DNA of 64,000 nucleotides from JAEUMY01 sp031394355. GTDB lineage: Bacteria > Pseudomonadota > Gammaproteobacteria > Burkholderiales > Usitatibacteraceae. Positions 1 to 8,700 of the stretch are shown here, piece by piece (position 1 is the stretch's first letter; the number at the start of each line of letters is the position of its first letter). The notes below the pieces were generated by a model, which saw only the letters and a list, made by a program, of their open reading frames with translations, ran no database searches and was not told the origin of the DNA. The position numbers and the translations under genes are program-made. The stretch covers positions 1-64,000 of the forward strand of contig JANNSU010000042.1 of assembly GCA_031394355.1 (NCBI GenBank), written 5' to 3'.

Positions 1-50
1 CCCTCACCCTCTCCCCCGCCCCTCTCCCAACCAGGGAGAGGGGAGTGAGG
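1..50. repeat. REP-like hairpin repeat at the window edge
   Basis: A pyrimidine-rich left arm at 19-28 (CCCCTCTCCC) pairs with 34-43 around the loop AACCA, and an outer arm 2-7 pairs with 45-50. Elements rich in CCCTCACCCTCTCCC are common between genes in proteobacteria. It lies just past the stop of the leftward kinase gene and may continue outside the window. No T-tract follows, so it is not called a terminator. Confidence 0.5.
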
Positions 51-83
51 CACCTTCGATAGATAAGTGATTCGCGGTGCCTG

Positions 84-1082
84 TCACAACGGACCCAGCG
101 GCGGCTCCTGCATCACCGCAATCTGCTCGCGCAGCTCCAGAATGCGATCCTGCCAATAGCGTTGGGTATTGAACCAGGGAAAGGCCATTGGAAACGCGGG
201 ATCATCCCAGCGGCGCGCCAACCAGGCGCTGTAGTGGATGAGGCGAAGTGTGCGCAGCGCTTCAACGAGATGCAGTTCACGCCGATCGAATTCGCGGAAA
301 TCCTCGTAGCCTGCCAACACGTCCGACATCTGGCGTGTCATCGACGCTCGGTCGCCGGAGAGGAACATCCACAAGTCCTGGATGGCCGGCCCCATGCGGC
401 TGTCGTCCAAGTCTACGAAGTGTGGACCTTCGCCTTCACGCCAAAGGATGTTCCCGCCATGGCAGTCGCCGTGGGTGCGAATGTTGGCAAACCCGCCGCA
501 ACGATCAAATGCTGCCATGACGCCATGCAGCGCCTGCTCGGTTGCCGCCATCCACGCTTCCCGGATATCGGCGGGAATAAAGTCGTTCGCAAGCAGCCAT
601 TCGCGCGGCTCGACGCCAAATGTGTCGAGGTTCAGTGCGGGGCGTGTTGCGAATATTCGCAACGCACCGATGTTGTGGATGCGCGCCAGAAAGCGACCCA
701 GCCATTCCAGCGTGTCGGGATCCTCCAGCTCCGGTGCACGGCCGCCACGGCGTTCAAACAGGGTGAAGCGATAGCCGCTGTGTTCCAGCAGCGTGCGGTC
801 GCCTATGATGTTCGGCGCGACGACGGGAATCTAGGCCTCGGCCAATTCCAGCGCGAACGCGTGCTCCTCAAGAATCTGTTCGTCCGTCCATCTGCCGGGC
901 CGGTAGAACTTGGCGATGACAGGCTTACTGTCCTCAATCCCGACCTGATACACACGATTCTCGTAGCTGTTCAGGGCAAGCTGTCGGCCGTCAGTGCGCT
1001 GCCCGGTGCCAGCCATTGCCGCATCGACTGCATCCAGGATGAGATCAGGAGAGAGGTCTGAGAATGGTGCGGTGGCGGTCAT
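84..1082 (-). pseudogene. srkA: SrkA/RdoA-type stress-response Ser/Thr kinase, interrupted by an in-frame amber codon
   Basis: The reading frame encodes a YihE/SrkA-like kinase of about 332 codons, close to the usual family length. The N-terminal part (1082 to 834) runs from MTATAPFSD to ELAEA. A TAG codon lies at 831-833, and the same frame then continues with IPVVAPNIIGDRTL through the catalytic HGDCHGGN loop and the metal-binding DLDD to a TGA at 84-86. The two halves are exactly in phase, so this is a point nonsense change (GAG to TAG would explain it) and not a frameshift. SrkA kinases help cells survive envelope and oxidative stress. The palindrome at 649-660 encodes RIFA in the C-terminal half. 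Alternatives are a sequencing error or amber readthrough; otherwise the gene is recently dead. Confidence 0.8.
649..660. repeat. GCGAATATTCGC palindrome, copy 1
   Basis: Exact 12-mer with T/A flanks, giving a 14-bp palindrome. It lies inside the interrupted srkA frame and reads RIFA there. Confidence 0.9.
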
Positions 1083-1140
1083 GCAGGGATTCTACGCATG
1101 ACCCGGGGAAGCGACGGCTGAAGCGGCCCGGAGTCCTGAC

Positions 1141-1638
1141 CTAAAACACCCCCGCCGCCATCCCGGCCGCCAATGCCGCGCCGCGATCCGCACACCGCTT
1201 CTGATCCGCAGGTGTCAGTGACTTGCGCGCGAGGATGGCCTCCGGCGTCTGGGCATTCGTGATGACGATGATGGGGTCGGCAATGCGCTTCAGTCGGAGT
1301 CCCGTGGCGATGCGTTCGATCTGCTTTACCGTGCCTTGCCCATCGGAGCCGGCACAGACGAGCAGCGAGTAGGGTCGGCCGTTGATCCGGTCGAGGCAAG
1401 GGTAATAGACGCGATCAAAGAAGTCTTTCATGAGGCCAGCCATCGAGGCCAGGTGCTCGGGTGTGGCAAACAGGTAGCCATCGGCGGCCAGCATCTTCTC
1501 CGGTGTTGCGTCGCGGGCATGCTCGATGTCGACCTCGACCTCACGACCGGCAACGTCGACGGCGCCGCGCACGGCCGCCTCCACCATGCGGGCAGTGCCG
1601 AAGGTGGTGGAAGTCCAGATGATGAGAAGACGCTTCAT
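1141..1638 (-). CDS. Flavodoxin / NADPH-dependent FMN reductase family protein
   Basis: A 165-residue single-domain protein with a flavodoxin-like fold. The N-terminal strand MKRLLIIWTS is followed by the phosphate-binding loop TSTTFGTARM, where family members bind the FMN phosphate. A middle segment DGYLFATPEHLASMAG resembles the flavin-ring loop of WrbA/FMN-reductase proteins, and LLVCAGSDGQG follows. The likely role is cytoplasmic flavin-dependent electron transfer or quinone/FMN reduction; the substrate cannot be told. It lies upstream of srkA on the same strand, 58 bases away, and could share its transcript. Confidence 0.7.
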   Translation of the reverse strand: MKRLLIIWTSTTFGTARMVEAAVRGAVDVAGREVEVDIEHARDATPEKMLAADGYLFATPEHLASMAGLMKDFFDRVYYPCLDRINGRPYSLLVCAGSDGQGTVKQIERIATGLRLKRIADPIIVITNAQTPEAILARKSLTPADQKRCADRGAALAAGMAAGVF

Positions 1639-1668
1639 GATGGTGAGATGGGGGCAGGTAGATGGGGC

Positions 1669-1884
1669 TCAAGCAAGTGGACCACGCAAATGCACCATGA
1701 TTTGTAACTTTTCAAGACAGCGCCCATGACTTGCCAGCGGCGCCGCCCGTGTATCGAGCGCATCGATACCGCCCAGGGGCGCGTCGAGGGCAAATGTGGA
1801 ATCAAGCGCGGCGCGACTTTGCAGGAAGCGATAGCGTTCCGAATGTAGGACTGCGGCGCTGAGGTAGAGCAGGTGCGTCTGCAT
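1669..1884 (-). CDS. Hypothetical small protein
   Basis: A possible 71-codon gene beginning MQTHLLYLSAAVLHSE. Its ATG is preceded five bases upstream by GGAG, and its codons favour G/C in third position as in neighbouring genes. It recalls no domain I know, and short open frames are frequent in DNA this rich in GC. It fills most of an otherwise empty 390-base stretch between the flavodoxin-like gene and the next small secreted protein, which is the main reason to list it. Confidence 0.3.
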   Translation of the reverse strand: MQTHLLYLSAAVLHSERYRFLQSRAALDSTFALDAPLGGIDALDTRAAPLASHGRCLEKLQIMVHLRGPLA

Positions 1885-2024
1885 GATGACTCCGGTATTG
1901 CGTACGGTGCCATCGTGCCTGTTGCCACGCTTGCGGGCACTCATGTCCCGACGGAATGCGGAACCGCTGGCGCGGGCTGCGTCTGGATCAGGTTCTGCCA
2001 CCGCCAGTGATTCGCCTGCCTGGC

Positions 2025-2384
2025 TTACTCGGACTTCTCGGCTTTCGACTTTGGTGGCTTGCAGGTGGTCGTCACACGCAGCTTCTCGGTACCCTCCGGC
2101 GCAGGCGCAGTGAGAATGACGCGTTTGCCGGGCCGAGATACCGCAGCCCGAACCACGGCGGGACGCTGGTTGAATCCGAACTCCACCCGGCAATGCGCGT
2201 TCACCTTGTCTCCATTTGCAATGATCACTTTTGGGTTGGGGCCACCGGTGGCGTCTGCGGTGACCTTCAGGCCGTTCATGTCCTTCTTGTGATCCACTTC
2301 GTAGGCGTGCGCGGAGAGGACGGTACACAGATACAGCGCCCCGCCTACCAGCATTGCCTTGCCAGAGCCTCTTTTCATGTTCAT
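2025..2384 (-). CDS. Small secreted hypothetical protein
   Basis: A 119-residue protein with a signal peptide: MNMKRGSG, a hydrophobic stretch AMLVGGALYLCTVL and a cleavage-like SAHA. The mature part includes KVIIANGDKVNAHCRVEFGFNQ and ends in a lysine-rich tail (KPPKSKAEKSE). Two cysteines, in AHCRV and TTCKP, could form a disulphide. I chose the ATG at 2384 because it places the charged residues and hydrophobic core at the N-terminus; upstream starts would bury them. It is divergent from asnS with about 95 bases between, so the two probably share a promoter region. I do not recognise the family. Confidence 0.6.
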   Translation of the reverse strand: MNMKRGSGKAMLVGGALYLCTVLSAHAYEVDHKKDMNGLKVTADATGGPNPKVIIANGDKVNAHCRVEFGFNQRPAVVRAAVSRPGKRVILTAPAPEGTEKLRVTTTCKPPKSKAEKSE

Positions 2385-2478
2385 GTCCCCGCGTGGTTTG
2401 AGCTCTGGCGAGTGTAGCGGGCCGATGGGGCAGGGGCAAACAGGTAAAATCGCTGCTTCTTTCCTGCAGCCCCAAATC

Positions 2479-3885
<1,407 letters not shown>

Positions 3886-3887
3886 GC

Positions 3888-4412
3888 ATGCGAATATTCG
3901 CACTGCTATCCATGGTCTTCGCCACCGTTTGTGGTGCGCAGAGCGCCGACGACGCGCTGCCTGGCAACCATATCGATGTGACGCCGCTGCTTTCCGTCTC
4001 TGGCCAACCCACTGCGGCGCAGCTGGAAAAGCTGAAGGCGCGTGGCGTGCAGGCGGTGATCTACATTGCGCCGCCGACGGTGGGCACTTCCGTCAAGGAT
4101 GAGCCTCTCATCGTCGGCCGACAGGGCCTGCTGTATGCAAATATCCCGGTAGATTTCGGCAACCCGACCCAGGCAGACTTCGATGCCTTTACCCGGCTGC
4201 TGGCCGCCTGGAAAGACAAGAAGGTCTATGTACACTGCCAGGTCAACATGCGCGGCTCGGTGTTCGTGTTCCTGCACCGAGTCATCCACGACAAGGTGCC
4301 GCCGGAACAGGCGTATGAGATCGTGCGCCGCATCTGGGTGCCGGACAAGGTGTGGCACGCCTTTCTGGTCGATACGCTCAAGCGGCACGGGGTTGCTTTT
4401 GATCCGTTGTAG
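3888..4412 (+). CDS. Secreted protein-tyrosine-phosphatase-like protein
   Basis: A 174-residue protein with a signal peptide (MRIFALLSMVFATVCGAQS) followed by a phosphatase-like fold. The signature is VHCQVNMRGSVFVF: it keeps the cysteine and arginine of the P-loop but with four residues between them, not the canonical five, a form I associate with this small bacterial phosphatase-like family. It probably acts in the periplasm; its substrate is unknown. The ATG at 3888 sits just after the asnS stop. The G of that ATG is the first base of a palindrome copy, so the repeat encodes residues 2-5 (RIFA). A TTG at 3882 is a less likely start. Confidence 0.7.
   Translation: MRIFALLSMVFATVCGAQSADDALPGNHIDVTPLLSVSGQPTAAQLEKLKARGVQAVIYIAPPTVGTSVKDEPLIVGRQGLLYANIPVDFGNPTQADFDAFTRLLAAWKDKKVYVHCQVNMRGSVFVFLHRVIHDKVPPEQAYEIVRRIWVPDKVWHAFLVDTLKRHGVAFDPL
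3890..3901. repeat. GCGAATATTCGC palindrome, copy 2
   Basis: Exact copy with T/A flanks. It overlaps the start codon of the phosphatase-like gene and writes RIFA into its signal peptide. Confidence 0.9.
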
Positions 4413-4417
4413 CGCTT

Positions 4418-4429
4418 GCGAATATTCGC
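4418..4429. repeat. GCGAATATTCGC palindrome, copy 3
   Basis: Exact copy in the 55-base gap between the phosphatase-like gene and the carbonic anhydrase, beginning six bases after the stop codon. No T-tract follows, so it is not a standard terminator. Confidence 0.9.
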
Positions 4430-4467
4430 CATTGCTTCCCAATCTCCAGCCCTGATCGCCCAACGCT

Positions 4468-5136
4468 GTGACCGAATCCTCCAAGTATCTGCATAACCTC
4501 TTCTTCAACAATCGCGAATGGGCGCGTCGCATACGTGAGGCGCAGCCGGATTTTTTCGAGAAGCTTTCGCTTCAGCAGGCGCCGGACTATCTCTGGATCG
4601 GCTGCTCCGACAGCCGGGTGCCAGCCAATGACATCGTGGGGCTGTTGCCGGGCGAATTGTTCGTGCATCGGAATGTCGCCAACGTGGTCGTGCATACGGA
4701 TCTGAACTGCCTGACCGTAATGCAATTCGCAGTCGATGTGCTCAAGGTGGAGCACATCATGGTCGTGGGGCATTACGGTTGCAGCGGCGTTCGCGCGGCG
4801 TTATTCGGCGACCGGCTGGGCCTGGCAGACAACTGGCTGCATCATGTGCACGATGTCCGCGACAAGCATCACGCCATCCTCGCGGCGATACCGGCAGACA
4901 CCGACCGGGTAGATCGCTTGTGCGAGTTGAACGTCATCGAGCAGGTCGCCAATGTGTGCCAGACCACCATCGTCCGCGATGCCTGGGCGCATGGCCAGCC
5001 TCTGGCGGTGCATGGCTGGATCTACGGGCTGCACGATGGACTGCTTCGCGATCTGAACGTGACGGCCAGCAGCCTCGAGGAAGCGCAATCTGTTCGTCAG
5101 GCGCAGTTACAACCGGTGGCGCTACCGCTCCGCTAG
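4468..5136 (+). CDS. can: Beta-class carbonic anhydrase
   Basis: A 222-residue cytoplasmic zinc enzyme interconverting CO2 and bicarbonate. Zinc ligands are clear: C46 in GCSDSR (with D48 and R50 forming the Asp-Arg dyad), H102 and C105 in GHYGCSG. The HRNVAN motif at 67-72 and the C-terminal HGWIYGLHDGLL are family features. Length and motifs match the E. coli Can type. The start is GTG at 4468; no closer ATG is in frame. It follows the phosphatase-like gene on the same strand, 55 bases downstream of it. Confidence 0.95.
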   Translation: MTESSKYLHNLFFNNREWARRIREAQPDFFEKLSLQQAPDYLWIGCSDSRVPANDIVGLLPGELFVHRNVANVVVHTDLNCLTVMQFAVDVLKVEHIMVVGHYGCSGVRAALFGDRLGLADNWLHHVHDVRDKHHAILAAIPADTDRVDRLCELNVIEQVANVCQTTIVRDAWAHGQPLAVHGWIYGLHDGLLRDLNVTASSLEEAQSVRQAQLQPVALPLR

Positions 5137-5153
5137 CCTGTCTTCAGTCGAAT

Positions 5154-5204
5154 TGACCTGCACCATTGCGTGACCTGCACCATTGCGTGACCTGCGCCAT
5201 TCCG
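5154..5204. repeat. Three tandem copies of a 17-bp unit
   Basis: The unit TGACCTGCACCATTGCG is present exactly at 5154-5170 and 5171-5187, and once more with two changes at 5188-5204. It lies in the gap after the carbonic anhydrase gene. No function is evident; the number of copies may vary between strains. Confidence 0.85.
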
Positions 5205-5361
5205 TTGCCGCGACGCTGGCAATGCGCGTAGACTCGGCCTACTTTTCACTTCCACCCAGATTCAGGAGCAGTCAATCGGCAACGAGCCGGGGAATGCCAT
5301 GTTCACCGTGCCGGGCGTTTTTCCCCCGGCCGGGATCCCCCACCTTGCATTGGAGATTGAC

Positions 5362-5532
5362 ATGATCACCTGGAGCACCGACAAGCTGAAGAAGGAAATC
5401 GAGAAGGGCCACAAACGCAAATGGCTGCATTTGCCCGCGCTGGAGGCTGAGCTGGCTCGCCGCGACGTGGCCCACGCAGCCTCAGCGACACCAATGGAGA
5501 AGACGATGACTGCAAAGTTGCCCTCGGCATGA
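5362..5532 (+). CDS. Small hypothetical protein
   Basis: A 56-residue protein, MITWSTDKLKKEIEKG and so on, charged and helical in its first half (KKEIEKGHKRKWLHLPALEAELARRD). The ATG at 5362 is chosen because a GGAG lies seven bases upstream; an earlier ATG at 5299 would add a proline-rich leader without homology-like character. Its stop overlaps the start of the next gene in an ATGA, which suggests translational coupling and that the two products work together. I do not recognise the family. Confidence 0.55.
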   Translation: MITWSTDKLKKEIEKGHKRKWLHLPALEAELARRDVAHAASATPMEKTMTAKLPSA

Positions 5533-5795
5533 GTGCACAATTTCTGATCGAGGAAGTATCGGTGATCGAGAACAACTTCAGCGCGGATTCGCGTGACAAG
5601 GATGGTTTTCGGGTCGTCACCTATGAGCCAAAACGTGCGATCAGGCTCTGCATCGCCGTATCTCACATCGTTCACATCGAGACCGTGCGAGACAGCAAGG
5701 CTGGCGAGGCGCGCAGCATCGTGACACTCAGCTCGGCGCAACGCCTCATCACGAAGCGCGGCGCGGAGGAACTGCTGGGTGAAATCAAGGGTTGA
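5529..5795 (+). CDS. Hypothetical protein
   Basis: An 88-residue protein of mixed strand/helix character (SVIENNFSADSRDKDGFRVV, IRLCIAVSHIVHIETV), with no signal peptide or membrane segment. It is translationally coupled to the preceding 56-residue gene by a four-base overlap. No motif suggests a function, and neither partner resembles a toxin-antitoxin pair I can name. Confidence 0.55.
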   Translation: MSAQFLIEEVSVIENNFSADSRDKDGFRVVTYEPKRAIRLCIAVSHIVHIETVRDSKAGEARSIVTLSSAQRLITKRGAEELLGEIKG

Positions 5796-5874
5796 TCGGG
5801 ACGGTTGGGTGCGGGATTGGCCCAGGTTGCTGATCGCCCGCTAGAATGTGATCTTTCGCAACCGGACAGGCGTC

Positions 5875-6477
5875 ATGCGATTGATCGGCATGCTGGACTC
5901 ACCCTATGTTCGCCGGGTGGCAATCTCGATGAAATTGATGGGGATCCCGTTTCAACACGAATCAGTATCGGTGTTCCGCCAATTCGACCATTTTTCTTCC
6001 ATCAATCCGCTGGTGAAGGCGCCCACCTTTGTAACGGACGACGGTACGGTGTTGATGGAGTCCACCATCATTTTGAATTACCTCGATGCGCTCGTCCCGG
6101 CACCCGCACGGCTCATGCCTGACGGGGCACTTGCGGCACGGCAGGTCGGTGTGGCGCTGACAGCGATGGAGAAATCGGTACAGGTCTATTACGAGTTGTC
6201 GCTGCGTCCCGAGGGCACGCGCCACCTGCCTTGGCTTGAGCGGGTGAACAGCCAGATGCTGGTCGCCTTTGACTTGTTGGAAGGCATGGTGGGCGATGGC
6301 AAGCACTGGCTCCATGGCGCATCGCCACAGCAGCCGGATGTTTGCATCGCCATTGCCTGGCGGTTCGCGCAGTTCGTGCTGGCCGAGCGTGTGCCAGCCT
6401 CTCGCTATCCGGGTCTGGTGGCTTATTCCATGCGTGCCGAAGCACTCCCTGCTTTCATCGAAACCCCCCTCGACTGA
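5875..6477 (+). CDS. Glutathione S-transferase family protein
   Basis: A 200-residue cytoplasmic GST. The N-terminal thioredoxin-like half runs MRLIGMLDSPYVRRVAISM, with the serine of DSPYVRR in the usual catalytic position; KAPTFVTDDG and ESTIILNYLD form the cis-proline and gamma-glutamyl-binding segments. The C-terminal helical domain contains PDVCIAIAWRF. The ATG at 5875 starts the canonical strand; an upstream ATG at 5848 would add nine residues. The family conjugates glutathione to electrophiles, but the substrate cannot be read from the sequence. Confidence 0.85.
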   Translation: MRLIGMLDSPYVRRVAISMKLMGIPFQHESVSVFRQFDHFSSINPLVKAPTFVTDDGTVLMESTIILNYLDALVPAPARLMPDGALAARQVGVALTAMEKSVQVYYELSLRPEGTRHLPWLERVNSQMLVAFDLLEGMVGDGKHWLHGASPQQPDVCIAIAWRFAQFVLAERVPASRYPGLVAYSMRAEALPAFIETPLD

Positions 6478-6491
6478 AGAGGAAAGACAAC

Positions 6492-7001
6492 ATGTCTTCA
6501 CCCGCCCCCCATCCCATGCGTGCATTCACGCTGATCGAGCTTGTCATCGTACTGGCCATCATTGGCATCCTCGCTGTCATCGCCACGCCATCATTGATTG
6601 ACCGGGTCATCCGTGAACAGGTGGCCGAGGGCGAAAAACTGGCGATCGTCGCGCAGAAGGGTGTGGCTGCCATCTATGACAGTCGCACGGCCATGCCGGT
6701 GGACAATGCCTCCGCAGGTTTGCCGCCAGCTGAAAGCATGACCGGTGACCTGGTGCAGTCGGTCACGATTCGCGAGGGCGCCGTGACCGTTGTATATGGC
6801 AACAATGCGAACAGCGTCCTGAAGGGCAAGAAGCTGACATGGCGCCCGGCCATCTCGCCAGGGTTCAAGATTCTCGGTATCGAATGGTTGTGCAACCTGC
6901 GTGCCGTACCTGATAAGCGGGAAGCGCTGGGCAAAAACGAGACTGATATCGAAGAGCGTTATCTGCCGCTCAAATGCCGCGCACCCGCGACCAAGTCTTG
7001 A
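6492..7001 (+). CDS. Type IV pilin-like / pseudopilin protein
   Basis: A 169-residue protein with a class III signal. A short basic leader ending PMR-A precedes FTLIELVIVLAIIGILAVIA, the hydrophobic helix of type IV pilins and type II secretion pseudopilins, with the conserved glutamate at mature position +5. The residue before the cleavage site is alanine (A11) where glycine is the rule. The rest is soluble, with no recognised minor-pilin motif. No assembly genes (pilB/C/D or gsp) are nearby, so it probably relies on a pilus or secretion system encoded elsewhere. Confidence 0.8.
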   Translation: MSSPAPHPMRAFTLIELVIVLAIIGILAVIATPSLIDRVIREQVAEGEKLAIVAQKGVAAIYDSRTAMPVDNASAGLPPAESMTGDLVQSVTIREGAVTVVYGNNANSVLKGKKLTWRPAISPGFKILGIEWLCNLRAVPDKREALGKNETDIEERYLPLKCRAPATKS

Positions 7002-7151
7002 GTCTGCTGTTTGCAAACATGACAGGCTTGAAATCGGCTGGCGCGACATCATCATGTGGGCGTGTGGACTACATGAGTGGTTTCTGTCATCACGGCTTGC
7101 ATGGATGCCAGTGCTGAGCGTCCATCTTTTCCCATTCGGAGTACATCACGG

Positions 7152-8210
7152 ATGAAGCGTCTGTCCCTGACTGTCTTGCTGCTGGCCGCTTCATTTGCTG
7201 CGTGTGAGTATCTCGGCGTCGAAGCCGCCTCGCCCCGTGCCGTCACGACGCGCGGCCCTTTGCTGGCTGACGAGAAGCAGGTCGTCGATCTCTTCCAGAA
7301 CGCTGCGCCATCCGTGGCCTACATCACGACCGAGCGGCTGGAACGAAATTTTTTCACGGTCGAGGTGGCGCAAGGTGGCGGGTCTGGCTTTGTATGGGAC
7401 TCGGCGGGCCATGTCGTGACCAATTTCCACGTCGTTGAAGGCGCGCGTTCTGTGCTGGTTCAGCTCGATGCCGGACCCCCGATGCAGGCGGAGGTAGTCG
7501 GGGCGGCACCCGAGTACGACCTCGCGGTGGTGCGGCTCAAGAATGTGCCGAAGAATCTCCGGCCCATCCCCATCGGCACATCGGCGGATCTGCGCATTGG
7601 CCAATCCGTTTTCGCCATCGGCAAACCCTTTGGCCTCGAACGCACACTGACACGCGGACTGGTCAGCGCGCTGGACCGCGACTTGCCCACGAGCAACTTC
7701 ACCGAAATCGCGGGCGCCATCCAGACCGACGCCGCCATCAATCCGGGGAACTCGGGCGGCCCCTTGCTGGACAGCGCCGGCCGGCTCATTGGTGTGAACA
7801 CGGCCATCCGTTCGGCTTCTGGAAGTTCCGCCGGCATCGGCTTCGCCATTCCGGTCGACCTCGTCAACCGCATCGTGCCATCGCTCATCGCGACCGGCAC
7901 AGCGCCGAAACCCGGCATCGGCATCGTGGCAGTCAATCCGATACTCGTGGCACGCGCCGGGATCAGCGGCGTGGTAGTGGAAGAAGTGCGGCGCGGTTCC
8001 CCGGCGGATCAGGCCGGGCTGAAGCCGCTCAACCGGCGCACGCGCGAAATCGGCGATGTCATCGTGGCCATCAACGGCACCAACATCGAGAGCATGTCGG
8101 CCTTCACGCGCGAGCTGGACCGCGTGGGCATCGGCAAGTCTGCCGAGTTCACACTGAAGCGCGACGGCAAGGATCGCAAGGTACGTATGCAGGTCATCAA
8201 TGTCCGCTAA
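7152..8210 (+). CDS. Trypsin-like serine protease with one PDZ domain (DegS/HtrA type)
   Basis: A 352-residue S1C protease. An N-terminal hydrophobic segment (RLSLTVLLLAASFAAC) could be a signal peptide or a weak lipobox, placing the enzyme in the periplasm or on a membrane. The catalytic triad is H93 (NFHVVEG), D123 (EYDLAVV) and S201 (NPGNSGGPL). A single C-terminal PDZ domain (about 255-350) contains GVVVEEVRRGSPADQAGL. One PDZ is as in DegS, whereas DegP and DegQ have two. The ATG at 7152 gives the signal sequence directly. The last 11 bases overlap the next gene. Confidence 0.9.
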   Translation: MKRLSLTVLLLAASFAACEYLGVEAASPRAVTTRGPLLADEKQVVDLFQNAAPSVAYITTERLERNFFTVEVAQGGGSGFVWDSAGHVVTNFHVVEGARSVLVQLDAGPPMQAEVVGAAPEYDLAVVRLKNVPKNLRPIPIGTSADLRIGQSVFAIGKPFGLERTLTRGLVSALDRDLPTSNFTEIAGAIQTDAAINPGNSGGPLLDSAGRLIGVNTAIRSASGSSAGIGFAIPVDLVNRIVPSLIATGTAPKPGIGIVAVNPILVARAGISGVVVEEVRRGSPADQAGLKPLNRRTREIGDVIVAINGTNIESMSAFTRELDRVGIGKSAEFTLKRDGKDRKVRMQVINVR

Positions 8211-8688
8211 GGAAGCATGGGAATTGGCCAGCTTCGTCGTCACGGTCGTGGGCTTGCCGCTCGCCATCCTCACGTTTCTGTATCAGTCGCGACGTGAGCG
8301 CGCAAACGAGGAAGAGGAGGAGTACCAGCTCCTCAACGATGCCTACATCGACTTCCTGGAAGTGGTGCTCAAGAATTCTGACCTGCATCTGCGCAGCAAC
8401 ACGCCCACCCCCGACCTGAGCCCGGAGCAGGAAGAGCGCATGCTGGTGATCTTCGACATGCTCATCGCGCTGTTCGAGCGGGCCTATCTGGTGGCCTACG
8501 ACGAGAACATGCCAGCCGACAAGGCGCGACGGTGGAATTCGTGGGAGGATTTCATGCGGGAATGGTGTCGCCGCGAAAGCTTTCGTGCGCAGCTTCCCGA
8601 GCTGTTGCGGGGTGAGGATCCCGCTTTTTCCCAATACATCCGTCGTCTGGCCGCCGAGGAGTCGCAGGATTCGACGGCCGCTGTCTGA
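8200..8688 (+). CDS. Hypothetical membrane-anchored protein
   Basis: A 162-residue protein with one N-terminal membrane segment (ASFVVTVVGLPLAILTFLY) followed by a charged, mostly helical cytoplasmic-looking domain (RRERANEEEEEYQLLND, DFLEVVLKNSD). It overlaps the HtrA-type protease gene by 11 bases, suggesting coupled translation. The architecture is seen in many uncharacterised bacterial proteins; no catalytic motif is visible. Confidence 0.7.
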   Translation: MSAKEAWELASFVVTVVGLPLAILTFLYQSRRERANEEEEEYQLLNDAYIDFLEVVLKNSDLHLRSNTPTPDLSPEQEERMLVIFDMLIALFERAYLVAYDENMPADKARRWNSWEDFMREWCRRESFRAQLPELLRGEDPAFSQYIRRLAAEESQDSTAAV

Positions 8689-8700
8689 ACGAGGCTCTCC

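Noticed and set aside
84..662. A separate 192-residue kinase gene starting MRIFA at 662
   Set aside because: Its ATG-like start is created by internal sequence beside a palindrome; family sequence continues upstream through the amber codon, so it is the 3' half of one broken gene.
831..833. Frameshift as the cause of the srkA break
   Set aside because: Both halves are in the same frame (420 bases apart at their start codons, divisible by three); only the TAG separates them.
162..1061. Long open frame opposite the srkA gene (299 codons)
   Set aside because: It mirrors the kinase gene on the other strand, resembles no protein, and is what high-GC coding DNA gives by chance.
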